This document shows, piece after piece, positions 8,349 through 16,119 of a DNA stretch of 64,000 bases (position 1 is the stretch's first letter; every line of letters starts with the position of its first letter). The notes under the pieces are model-generated. The model saw nothing but the letters and a program-made list of their open reading frames with translations. It was not told where the DNA came from and did not search any database. Source of the stretch: Halobacillus_A sp043497005 (lineage in GTDB: Bacteria > Bacillota > Bacilli > Bacillales > Halobacillaceae); NCBI RefSeq assembly GCF_043497005.1, contig NZ_JBIEKE010000001.1, forward strand, positions 992,001 to 1,056,000, read 5' to 3'. The translations under genes and the position numbers were made by a program.

Positions 8349-8369
8349 TTACCATATAGGAGTGAGCAA

Positions 8370-8948
8370 ATGCTGAAAGTCGAAGAGAGTAAAGTAGTTG
8401 AAGCGATAAAAAATCGGCGTTCAATTAAAAAATTTAAAAGTACCCCCATCGATAAAGAAGTCGTCATCGATTTTTTAAACGATGCGGTCTGGGCTCCCAA
8501 TCATGGTGTAAGGGAACCATGGAGGTTTATGCTGTTTATGGGGGAAGGAAAAGAAGCTATCGTTGGAGCATTGCAAAATGAGTGTGAGCGCGGCAAATTA
8601 GCGACGAAAAATCCTGACAAGCTGATTGAAAGGTACCGCCACATCCCTGCTCACTTAGTTGTGGTAATGGAAGAGAGTGATAAGAAAAAAATATGGGAGG
8701 AAGATTTTGCAGCTACAAGCGCTTTGATTCAAAACCTTCAATTGCTCGGCTGGGAAAAAGGAATTGGGATGATATGGAAGACCAATCAGTACATAAATTC
8801 CAGTTCTTTCTGTGAAGATATCGGGGTGAAAGAAGGAGAAAAAATCGTAGGGATTATCCATATGGGATATCCAGCAGAAATTCCTAATGCCCAACAAAGA
8901 ACAAAAGCAGAAGAAAAATTGACAGTGATTGATAAAAAGGAGAGATGA
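8370..8948 (+). CDS. yfhC: Nitroreductase-family flavoprotein (YfhC-like)
   Basis: A 192-residue nitroreductase: N-terminal VVEAIKNRRSIKKFKSTPI with the Arg-Arg-Ser FMN-binding motif (about residues 15-17), PNHGVREPWRF at about residues 46-56, and a C-terminal VGIIHMGYPAEIP. These proteins bind FMN and use NAD(P)H to reduce nitro compounds, quinones or other acceptors. In B. subtilis a nitroreductase gene (yfhC) lies with the siderophore genes yfiY-yfiZ-yfhA; here it is the first gene of the equivalent Fur-controlled operon. A role in reductive release of iron from ferric siderophore is possible but unproven. AGGAGTG precedes ATG; its end contains the ribosome-binding site of the next gene. 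Confidence 0.82.
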   Translation: MLKVEESKVVEAIKNRRSIKKFKSTPIDKEVVIDFLNDAVWAPNHGVREPWRFMLFMGEGKEAIVGALQNECERGKLATKNPDKLIERYRHIPAHLVVVMEESDKKKIWEEDFAATSALIQNLQLLGWEKGIGMIWKTNQYINSSSFCEDIGVKEGEKIVGIIHMGYPAEIPNAQQRTKAEEKLTVIDKKER

Positions 8949-8952
8949 TAAA

Positions 8953-9927
8953 ATGAAAAATAAATGGGGAATCGGGATTCTGCTTCTTTTATCGTTGATA
9001 TTAACGGCATGCGGGAGCTCTTCAGATGAAACGTCAGGAGACTCTGAAAATCAATCCAAGGAGTCAGAAACTCGTGAAGTGGAGCATGCGATGGGAACGG
9101 CAGAAATTGAGGGGGAGCCAGAACGTGTGGTTTCACTCTTCCAGGGAGCCAATGATGCAGCTGTGGCTCTAGATGTAGAGCCTGTGGCCATTGTAGAGTC
9201 CTGGGTGGAGCAGCCTGTCTATAAATATTTGCGCGATGATCTTGAAGGCGTAGATCAGGTAGGTCAAGAAACCCAGCCTAATTTAGAAGAAGTAGCTAAA
9301 CAGCAGCCGGATGTTATTTTTGCCAATAAAGACCGGCATGAGGATATTTATGATGAGCTTTCACAAATTGCACCGACGGTCATGATTGATGAGATCTATG
9401 GATGGAAAGATACCGTTGATCTCATGGGCCAGTCACTGGATAAAGAAGAAGAATCTGCAGAGTTACTAAATGATTGGGATGAGAGAGTAGAAGACTTTAA
9501 ATCTCAAATGGAAGAGGAAGGTCATTTTCCAGTCGAAGCGGCGATTACGAACTTCCGGGCGGACCATGCTCGAATCTTTTACACCGGCTTTGGGGGCGGC
9601 ATCTTAAATGAATTAGGCTTTGACCGCCCTGAAAACCACCAAGAGGACACGTGGGGAGTGAAGTTAACGTCTAAAGAAAGTATTCCAGAAATGAACGCGG
9701 ACGTCATTTTTAACTTTAACTCTGGTACAGAAAAGGACGAAATTCAACAGACGTATGAAGAATGGACAGGCCACCCGCTGTGGCAGGAGCTTGATGCGGT
9801 GCAGGATGATAATGTTCACAATGTAGATGAAGTAACGTGGAACAGTGCTGGAGGCTACCTGGCGGCGAACCATATGCTCGATGACTTGTACGAGATTTAT
9901 AACTTAGAAGATGAAAATAACGACTAG
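8953..9927 (+). CDS. yfiY: Iron-siderophore ABC transporter substrate-binding lipoprotein
   Basis: A 324-residue FecB/FhuD-type binding protein. Signal peptide with lipobox LTAC, lipidated cysteine at residue 20, then a Ser/Glu-rich linker and the periplasmic-binding fold (GEPERVVSLFQGANDAAVALD, later RIFYTGFGGGILNELGFDRP). I start it at ATG 8953, because AAAGGAGAGATGA is correctly spaced there; a frame extension 24 nt upstream lacks such a site. The operon matches the B. subtilis YfiY-YfiZ-YfhA uptake system, which takes hydroxamate-citrate siderophores such as schizokinen; the same ligand class is likely here by inference. Confidence 0.9.
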   Translation: MKNKWGIGILLLLSLILTACGSSSDETSGDSENQSKESETREVEHAMGTAEIEGEPERVVSLFQGANDAAVALDVEPVAIVESWVEQPVYKYLRDDLEGVDQVGQETQPNLEEVAKQQPDVIFANKDRHEDIYDELSQIAPTVMIDEIYGWKDTVDLMGQSLDKEEESAELLNDWDERVEDFKSQMEEEGHFPVEAAITNFRADHARIFYTGFGGGILNELGFDRPENHQEDTWGVKLTSKESIPEMNADVIFNFNSGTEKDEIQQTYEEWTGHPLWQELDAVQDDNVHNVDEVTWNSAGGYLAANHMLDDLYEIYNLEDENND

Positions 9928-9953
9928 AAGAGGAGAGGCATCTCTCTTCTTTT
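9927..9953 (+). terminator. Intercistronic hairpin after the binding protein gene
   Basis: GAAGAGGAGA and TCTCTCTTC pair with one bulge around a GGCA loop, followed by TTTT. It starts at the stop codon of the binding-protein gene. Such partial terminators or 3' stabilisers commonly raise the amount of binding protein over permease. Confidence 0.5.
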
Positions 9954-9978
9954 GTCTGCTAAAGGATAACGACTGACT

Positions 9979-10992
9979 ATGCCTTATTTACTAAAAACAA
10001 AGCTTTCAAAAATTATAGGAACAGCGGTCACTCTACTTTTATTTTTATCTGCTTTTTTCTCAAGCTTATATTTTGGACAGACCGCCCTTGTAATGGAAGA
10101 CATTGTGCACGCTTTTACCCGCTTTAATCCGTCTTCCATTAACCAGGTGGTCGTCTTGGAAGAGCGGCTGCCCCGTGCCGTGTTAGGCAGTGTCATCGGT
10201 GCCAGTCTGGCCATTGCCGGGGCATTGATGCAGGCTTTAACAGGTAACCCTCTCGCCTCTCCAAGTATTTTCGGCATTAACGCGGGTGCCTTGTTTTTCG
10301 TCGTTTTGTCAATTACTCTGTTTTCATTTTCTTCTCTGATTCAAATTATGTGGCTCGCGCTCTTAGGTGCAGCGGTGGCGGGGATTTTGGTGTTTTTGCT
10401 TGGTTCCGTGGGGAAAGATGGGATGACTCCTATCAAAATTGTCTTAGCTGGATCGGCGATCAGTGCTTTGTTTTTATCTATGACCCAGGCGATGCTTGTG
10501 TTAGATGAGAATGGGCTGCAGCAAGTCCTGTTCTGGTTGACCGGTTCAATCAGCGGCAGATCAATGGGAATGCTTTATCCTGTTTTACCTTTTATTGTAA
10601 TTGCCGCTGTCGCTGCTTTGTTTATGGGTAATGCGTTAAATGTGTTTTCTACCGGAGAAGATGTGGCTAAAAACCTTGGCCAGAAAACAGTCCTGTTAAA
10701 AATAGGGATAGGCATTATTGTCATTATTCTTGCAGGGAGTTCTGTATCGATCGCCGGTGCTATAGGTTTTATTGGTTTAGTCGTTCCCCATATAACCAGG
10801 GGGGTTTTCGGACCTGATTACCGCTGGGTGCTCCCTTTATGTGCTGTGCTGGGCGCCTCATTACTCGTAAGCGCGGATGTGTTAGCAAGGCTGCTTATTA
10901 TGCCCCAGGAAGTACCTGTAGGGATTATGACCGCATTGATCGGAACACCGTTTTTTATTTATATCGCCCGGTATGGTTTAACAAAGAGGTAA
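9979..10992 (+). CDS. yfiZ: FecCD-family siderophore ABC permease
   Basis: A 337-residue permease of the FecCD (BtuC-type) family with about nine to ten TM helices and the family signatures RLPRAVLGSVIGASLAIAGA, GNPLASPSIFGINAGA and, near the C-terminus, AIGFIGLVVPHITR, which includes the loop contacting the ATPase. It forms one half of the membrane channel with the next gene product. AAAGGATAA lies upstream of ATG. No ATPase gene is present in the operon, as in the B. subtilis yfi system, whose shared ATPase YusV is encoded elsewhere. Confidence 0.92.
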   Translation: MPYLLKTKLSKIIGTAVTLLLFLSAFFSSLYFGQTALVMEDIVHAFTRFNPSSINQVVVLEERLPRAVLGSVIGASLAIAGALMQALTGNPLASPSIFGINAGALFFVVLSITLFSFSSLIQIMWLALLGAAVAGILVFLLGSVGKDGMTPIKIVLAGSAISALFLSMTQAMLVLDENGLQQVLFWLTGSISGRSMGMLYPVLPFIVIAAVAALFMGNALNVFSTGEDVAKNLGQKTVLLKIGIGIIVIILAGSSVSIAGAIGFIGLVVPHITRGVFGPDYRWVLPLCAVLGASLLVSADVLARLLIMPQEVPVGIMTALIGTPFFIYIARYGLTKR

Positions 10993-11016
10993 AGGTATTG
11001 TGGAGGGAGTTTCAGT

Positions 11017-12060
11017 ATGATCAGACAAATAAACATTCGCAGTAAAAAAAACACGATATCCTTTCAAATCGATGTAAAATCTTTACTGGTTACCCTGATT
11101 TTACTGATGCTCGCTGTTGCCGCTCTCTTTGCAGGACCTGGACTGGGTGATCCTTTTTTCAGCCCGGTTGAGATCAGTCAGTCTTTATTTGGTTTAGGCA
11201 GCGGGGGGAATGAGTTTATTATTAATACGCTGAGATTTCCTCGTGCAGCTGTGTCTCTGCTGGCCGGATTATGTTTAGGCATAGCTGGGGCAATACTTCA
11301 AGGGATCGTACGTAATCCTCTGGCTTCTCCTGATATTATTGGCATTACTGGAGGAGCGGCTGTAGCGGCGGTAAGCTATATCACTTTCTTTCAGGATAGT
11401 TTCGGCATTCAATGGCTGCCCTTTGCAGCAATTGGTGGTGCCTTAGCAGCTTCCTTACTAATCTATTTAATTTCATGGAATAAAGGGGTAACGCCAATTC
11501 GACTGGTTCTTATCGGCATTGGTGTTTCCGCAGCGATGAACGCCTGTACAATGCTCATTCTAACGCTGAGCCCGGATTACTCTGCAAGTCAAGCCTATAT
11601 TTGGCTGACAGGAAGTGTTTACGGTGCCTCGTGGGAGGGGCTTCGTTTACTGCTGCCCTGGACGATTCTTATCGTGCCGCTAATCATTTTGTACTCCTCT
11701 GTACTTAATGTGCAGGAATTGGGAGACGATACTTCTGCAGGCCTCGGTCTAAGTGTACAGAAACACCGTCTCGTTTTATTATTGAGCAGTGTAGTGCTTG
11801 CCGGAGCAGCAGTTTCTGTTGTAGGCACCATAGGATTTGTAGGGTTAGTTGCCCCTCATATCGCACGACTGCTGGTGGGCCGTTCGTTCCCATACTTACT
11901 TCCTTCCGCCGGCTTTATTGGTGCTCTTATCGTTTTTTTAGCAGATGTCGTTGCACGCACGGCTTTTTACCCCAGCGATATCCCTGCTGGAATCTTTACA
12001 GCTGGTGTAGGAGCTCCTTTCTTTATTTACTTGTTAGTTAAAAACCGGAATCAATTTTAA
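11017..12060 (+). CDS. yfhA: FecCD-family siderophore ABC permease
   Basis: A 347-residue paralogue of the preceding permease with the same signatures: RFPRAAVSLLAGLCLGIAGA, NPLASPDIIGITGGAA and TIGFVGLVAPHIARLLVG. Two different FecCD subunits encoded together usually form a heterodimeric channel. Good ribosome-binding site (GGAGGGAG) before ATG, 24 bp after the first permease gene. Last gene of the Fur-controlled operon; a long hairpin repeat with a T tract follows 130 bp later and may serve as its terminator. Confidence 0.92.
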   Translation: MIRQINIRSKKNTISFQIDVKSLLVTLILLMLAVAALFAGPGLGDPFFSPVEISQSLFGLGSGGNEFIINTLRFPRAAVSLLAGLCLGIAGAILQGIVRNPLASPDIIGITGGAAVAAVSYITFFQDSFGIQWLPFAAIGGALAASLLIYLISWNKGVTPIRLVLIGIGVSAAMNACTMLILTLSPDYSASQAYIWLTGSVYGASWEGLRLLLPWTILIVPLIILYSSVLNVQELGDDTSAGLGLSVQKHRLVLLLSSVVLAGAAVSVVGTIGFVGLVAPHIARLLVGRSFPYLLPSAGFIGALIVFLADVVARTAFYPSDIPAGIFTAGVGAPFFIYLLVKNRNQF

Positions 12061-12191
12061 ATATCATTTAGAGGTTCCGATCCTTTTAACATAATTAAGC
12101 GCACGGAACTATCATATAATGAATGCACAGTAAGTATCTGATCCATTAGGAAACGTTGATTCATTACTTTCAATAGTGGATTTTTATCGAA

Positions 12192-12325
12192 AAAGGGTTT
12201 TGGGAAACGGCGCTACTCCTATGGGAGAAACGAATAAGGTGTGACCCCACAGGGCTATAAAGCCCGGGGAGGCACACCATTCGCCTATGGAAAGGAAGTC
12301 GTTTCCTAAAACCCTTTCCTCTTTT
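12192..12325. repeat. Dispersed structured repeat, copy A
   Basis: The outer arms AAAGGGTTTTGGGAAACG (12192-12209) and CGTTTCCTAAAACCCTTT (12300-12317) pair with one G-U. Inside are further complementary blocks (AGGTGTG with CACACC; GGGCT with AGCCC around ATAA), so the whole element folds as one long hairpin, then TTTTTT. Its core (ACTCCTATGGGAG, GACCCCACAGG, GGGGAGGC, CCTATGGAAAGG) aligns with the copies near 19.6 and 48.5 kb. Non-coding; it may terminate the yfhA transcript. Confidence 0.75.
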
Positions 12326-12371
12326 TTAATGCGAGAAGTGATTACACAGTTGAGGTAAAAGCAAAAACTAA

Positions 12372-12421
12372 GGTTTATCTACAAGCTGAGCGTCTAATTT
12401 TATATTGTAAAAATTGGGCGC
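12372..12421 (-). repeat. 3' hairpin element next to the AraC gene, copy 1
   Basis: Read on the minus strand, a stem (GCGCCCAATTTT with AAAATTAGACGC, G-U pairs allowed) is followed by TCAGCTTGTAGA, one variable base and AAACC. The same arrangement occurs on the plus strand at 19517-19560. Both lie about 10 nt after a stop codon. Confidence 0.5.
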
Positions 12422-12434
12422 TTTTCTATGGGAC

Positions 12435-13322
12435 CTATGTTGTAAGTTTTTTAATGGGAATGTAAATGTCAATCTGTTTGTTCTCATGGCCGTGGCACCT
12501 TTCGTCGTAAAGTTCGAAATCTAAGGTTCCCTGATGCTCATACCCTGACTGGGGAAACCATTCAGTAAAAAGGTGATTCCACGTCGATTGAATGGTTGAT
12601 GGAAAAGAGTCTTCATCTGCTTTTGACGTAGTAAACACTGCATATTCGAGTTCAGGAAAACTTTTATACACCAATCCTTCAGGTGCCTGCGTTCCTTTTT
12701 CTACTTCTTTTCCAATGATGTAAACGAACTCGCCGGTTTTTGGAGAAAAATCGGTACAGATGCCGAGTTCTTCTTTGTTGTGCAGAGGATTCGGAATTGT
12801 TTCGCCTAATTTATTTTTTATATACTGCTGCCAAAACTGGGGGATGTCTTTAAGATTCTGACCATCCTTATTTATTGTTTTCAGTTCATACCCAATGATG
12901 TGAAAAGCAGGCCTCGTCACAATATTCGGCTTCATTTTTCGCCCTCCTGATAAGTGTATTGGTTGAAGGCAGGCTTTGCCGCGTAAAGGACCGGAAATAC
13001 GCGTTGCATTGCGGTATTGTTTAGGTGAAACACCATAGCACTTTTTGAAAGCCCGATTGAACGATTCATGATAATGAAATCCAACATCCAGGGCAATATC
13101 AAGTACTTTTTCATTGGAGTAATAAAGACGCTCCGCTGCGATCGTAAGCCTCCTTTTTCGTACATAATCCATCACAGGTTCTCCAACCATGGCTTGAAAA
13201 ACTCGATGAAAATGAAAAGGAGAAAAGCACGCAGTGGCCGCTAATTTTTCAAGTGTAAGCTGTTCCTGCACATTATCTTCAATGTAATCGAGTGTTCGTT
13301 GTATGCTGTCCCCATAATCCAT
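12435..13322 (-). CDS. AraC-family regulator with GyrI-like effector domain
   Basis: A 295-residue two-domain protein. Residues about 5-105 hold two helix-turn-helix motifs of the AraC/XylS type (LTLEKLAATACFSPFHFHRVF; VLDIALDVGFHYHESFNRAF). Residues about 130-295 form a GyrI-like/effector-binding domain, typical of regulators such as Rob and of Bacillus multidrug sensors that bind small hydrophobic compounds. The GTG at 13334 is possible, but the ATG at 13322 is better spaced from AGGTGA. Monocistronic. Targets are not evident; autoregulation or control of an unlinked efflux pump is likely by family habit. Confidence 0.88.
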   Translation of the reverse strand: MDYGDSIQRTLDYIEDNVQEQLTLEKLAATACFSPFHFHRVFQAMVGEPVMDYVRKRRLTIAAERLYYSNEKVLDIALDVGFHYHESFNRAFKKCYGVSPKQYRNATRISGPLRGKACLQPIHLSGGRKMKPNIVTRPAFHIIGYELKTINKDGQNLKDIPQFWQQYIKNKLGETIPNPLHNKEELGICTDFSPKTGEFVYIIGKEVEKGTQAPEGLVYKSFPELEYAVFTTSKADEDSFPSTIQSTWNHLFTEWFPQSGYEHQGTLDFELYDERCHGHENKQIDIYIPIKKLTT

Positions 13323-13500
13323 ACCGCTTTTCACCTGCCTTGTACTTACAATATAGCACCAAACAAGAAGTTACTCTTAACACTTTTTGCTATCTTTTAT
13401 TTTTTACTTTTAAAAATACTAAACAACTACTATGGGAAACAGGTTATAATATTAACATTTTATGGTATGGTAAGGATTGTATTATGGGAGGTGAATGAGA

Positions 13501-13761
13501 ATGGAAGAAATTAAAGTAGAATTTGAAGTGAAAGCATTCGGAGAAGAAATGAAAGAAGACTATGAAGAAGCTATAAAAAGCTGTGAAATTTTTAGAACAA
13601 TGACGCTTCCAAAAAACACGACGATCGATCAGCTTGAATCAATTGTAAGTGAATTATTCGATGAGATGAAGGTGAATTATGCGGATCAAAAGCCTCAACT
13701 AGGAGCGAAAATCGTGTTACGTTCCAAAGAAGAGAATGATCGGGTGATAAGTTTAGGATAG
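13501..13761 (+). CDS. Hypothetical protein, 86 aa
   Basis: An acidic, soluble small protein rich in Glu and Lys with no recognised domain, no signal and no membrane segment. The start at ATG 13501 is preferred over ATG 13495, because GGAGGTG lies 9 nt away from the former and only 3 nt from the latter. It lies alone between the AraC gene (divergent) and the nag operon. Sequence composition and the strong ribosome-binding site argue for a real gene; the function is unknown. Confidence 0.6.
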   Translation: MEEIKVEFEVKAFGEEMKEDYEEAIKSCEIFRTMTLPKNTTIDQLESIVSELFDEMKVNYADQKPQLGAKIVLRSKEENDRVISLG

Positions 13762-13842
13762 CTGTGAATCTTTTAAAAGGGAGGTTCTCTCGTGGCGGCT
13801 ATCCACCAATATACTTGTTTATTAAATTAATCTTTTTAGGGA

Positions 13843-13962
13843 TTGATTACCCTCTTGTGTGCTTATACATATTACCGAACGTTCATCGTGGCTTCAACAG
13901 AGAGCAATCGAAAAAACATTCGTAAGTTACAAGGTGCCATAACGATTATTGCAGGTAAGTGA
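13843..13962 (+). other. Possible small ORF or remnant in a 370-bp gap
   Basis: The stretch 13762-14132 has no clear gene. A frame from a TTG at 13843 to a stop at 13960-13962 reads LITLLCAYTYYRTFIVASTE and continues to KLQGAITIIAGK, which looks like a small membrane peptide or the remnant of one. It has no good ribosome-binding site. The rest of the gap holds the nag operator region. Confidence 0.25.
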
Positions 13963-14049
13963 GACGAATCGAAGAAACGTAGACTTTTTTTACATAAGGA
14001 TGACGACTTCTCCCCACTCTAAATACAGGTGAAAGTAATCTTTTATCCA

Positions 14050-14066
14050 ATTGGTATAGACAACTA
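14050..14066 (+). promoter_or_regulatory. Probable NagR (dre) operator
   Basis: ATTGGTATAGACAACTA resembles the dre sites bound by the GntR-family repressor NagR (YvoA) in B. subtilis, core TGGTNTAGACCA. It lies about 70 bp upstream of nagP, and a NagR-like gene is encoded in the same operon, which fits negative autoregulation relieved by GlcNAc-6-P or GlcN-6-P. Confidence 0.65.
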
Positions 14067-14092
14067 TACTCCGTAATGGTAAATTACTTATA

Positions 14093-14105
14093 TGAAACGT
14101 TTTCA
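14093..14105 (+). promoter_or_regulatory. cre-like site
   Basis: TGAAACGTTTTCA is palindromic around CG and resembles the CcpA site, but is one base shorter than the 14-bp consensus. It lies between the NagR operator and the nagP start. Catabolite repression of nagP would be expected. Confidence 0.4.
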
Positions 14106-14132
14106 CATAAAAAATCTAAGAGGAGAATAATC

Positions 14133-16064
14133 ATGTTAAATTTCTTACAACGGATTGGGAAGTCACTCATGTTTCCCATTGCAACGTTACCAGCCGCTGC
14201 TCTTCTCGTGCGCCTTGGTATGGACGATATGCTTGATATCCCGTTTGTTACAGCAGCGGGAAATGGAATCCTTGAAAACCTGTCGCTCATTTTTGCGATT
14301 GGGATAGCGATGGGATTCGCGAAGGATGGCAACGGGGCCGCAGCTCTTGCAGGTGCGGTTGGTGTTTTAGTTCTTGAAAGCGGAATTGAAGGCATTAATG
14401 ATGACATTGATATGGGTGTGTTTGCCGGGATTATTGCCGGGGTGATCGCTGGTATGCTGTACAACCGATACAATGACGTAAAGTTCCCTGAGTTTCTATC
14501 ATTCTTTGGCGGAAAAAGGTTTGTACCAATAATTACTTCCCTCACTATGGTAGTACTTTCGTTTGTTTTTGGTTATTTATGGGTGTATCCACAGTACGTC
14601 CTCGATTCTACTGCAAACTGGATCTTAAACTCCGGTGAAATTGGTGTCGGTGTGTATGGGGTGCTGAACCGTTTGTTTATTCCAGTCGGATTACACCATG
14701 TAATGAATGCTGTAATCTGGTTTGATTTTGGAACATTTTCCACTGGGGCCGGGGATGTTGTCCGCGGCGAAATTAACCGTTTCTTAAATGGTGATCCAGA
14801 GGCCGGGTATTTCTTGGCCGGCTTCTTCCCTATTATGATGTTCGGGCTGCCGGCTGCTTGTTTAGCGATGTATGCTGCAGCGAAAAAACATCGTAAAGCA
14901 GCTGTCGGCGGCATGTTCTTAAGTATTGGCTTAACTTCCTTTCTAACTGGTGTTACTGAACCAATTGAATTCTCTTTTATGTTCTTGTCCCCACTGCTTT
15001 ATTTCGTGCACTCCTTGTTGACAGGGGCAGCAATGGTCACAGCCTTTATGCTTGATATCAGACATGGATTTGGTTTCTCCGCAGGGTTAATCGATTTTAC
15101 TCTAAACTATGGAATTGCTCAAAATCCACTTCTTCTGATTGTCGTAGGTTTGGTATTTGCAGCCATTTATTTCGTCGTGTTTTACTTCTTAATCATCAAG
15201 CTCGACTTGAAAACACCGGGTCGTGAAGATGAAGACGAAGATTTCGTAGAAGAATCGCAGGAAGTCGGGCAGCCGGGAGAACAGATGGATGACCAAGATG
15301 TAAAAGCTTATCGCTACCTGGAAGCGCTCGGAGGAGCTGATAATATTAAATCCCTCGATTATTGTACGACACGCCTGCGTCTGCAGATGGATGAGCGTGA
15401 TAAGGTCAATGAAAAAGCATTAAAATCGTACGGTGCTCGTGGTGTGATGAAGGTTGGAAAGCAAAACCTTCAGGTCATTGTCGGCACGTCAGTAGAGTTT
15501 TTAGCAGAAGCGATGAGAAAACGGATGGAGTATGGAAACAACGCCCCTCCCGTGCATAATGAAAAGCAGCCAGCTAAACAGGAAGAAGTGGCTCAAGGTT
15601 TTCGTAACTTGAGTGAACACGAATTTACGATGCCGATTAAAGGGAAAGTTATGGCTCTTGAAGAAGTGCCCGATGAAGTGTTTGCGCAAGGCATGATGGG
15701 ACCTGGATTTGCAATTGATCCTAAGGGAGAAACATTCAACTCTCCGATAAACGGCAGAGTTGTGCAGGTTTTTCCAACGAAGCATGCGTTTGGGCTTGAA
15801 ATGGACAATGGTTTAGAAATGCTCGTTCACGTAGGACTGGATACCGTTAAACTAAATGGAGAAGGATTTGAAACCTTAGTGGAAGCTGGTCAGTCTATAA
15901 AGCAAGGCGACCCGCTGCTGCGTATCGACCTTGAGTATGTGAAAAGCAAAGCTCCTTCTGTTGTCACACCGATTATTTTCACAAATCTGGAAAACGAATC
16001 AGTGACCCTCCTTAAGCAAGGGATGCAGACAGAAGGCCAAACCGGAATTTTAACCATTCAATAA
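14133..16064 (+). CDS. nagP: PTS N-acetylglucosamine transporter EIICBA
   Basis: A 643-residue PTS permease with fused domains: EIIC (about residues 1-370, FLQRIGKSLMFPIATLPAAA, HHVMNAVIWF, TGVTEPIEF), EIIB (about 385-470, phosphorylated Cys411 in LDYCTTRLRL) and EIIA (about 500-643, His566 in MLVHVGLDTVKL). It imports GlcNAc and phosphorylates it to GlcNAc-6-P. ATG 14133 has GAGGAG 10 nt upstream; an in-frame ATG 57 nt earlier lies near the operator and lacks such a site. The downstream nagA-nagB genes confirm the substrate. The fused EIIA differs from B. subtilis NagP, which uses the glucose EIIA. Confidence 0.93.
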   Translation: MLNFLQRIGKSLMFPIATLPAAALLVRLGMDDMLDIPFVTAAGNGILENLSLIFAIGIAMGFAKDGNGAAALAGAVGVLVLESGIEGINDDIDMGVFAGIIAGVIAGMLYNRYNDVKFPEFLSFFGGKRFVPIITSLTMVVLSFVFGYLWVYPQYVLDSTANWILNSGEIGVGVYGVLNRLFIPVGLHHVMNAVIWFDFGTFSTGAGDVVRGEINRFLNGDPEAGYFLAGFFPIMMFGLPAACLAMYAAAKKHRKAAVGGMFLSIGLTSFLTGVTEPIEFSFMFLSPLLYFVHSLLTGAAMVTAFMLDIRHGFGFSAGLIDFTLNYGIAQNPLLLIVVGLVFAAIYFVVFYFLIIKLDLKTPGREDEDEDFVEESQEVGQPGEQMDDQDVKAYRYLEALGGADNIKSLDYCTTRLRLQMDERDKVNEKALKSYGARGVMKVGKQNLQVIVGTSVEFLAEAMRKRMEYGNNAPPVHNEKQPAKQEEVAQGFRNLSEHEFTMPIKGKVMALEEVPDEVFAQGMMGPGFAIDPKGETFNSPINGRVVQVFPTKHAFGLEMDNGLEMLVHVGLDTVKLNGEGFETLVEAGQSIKQGDPLLRIDLEYVKSKAPSVVTPIIFTNLENESVTLLKQGMQTEGQTGILTIQ

Positions 16065-16071
16065 TAAAGCA

Positions 16072-16094
16072 GGGGGAAGTTTCTTGCTTCTCCC
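16072..16094 (+). other. Intercistronic hairpin between nagP and nagA
   Basis: GGGGGAAG and CTTCTCCC can pair around a 7-nt loop. There is no T tract, so it is more likely an mRNA stability or processing element than a terminator. Confidence 0.35.
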
Positions 16095-16119
16095 TTCGTT
16101 GATGATAAGGAGTGAGACG

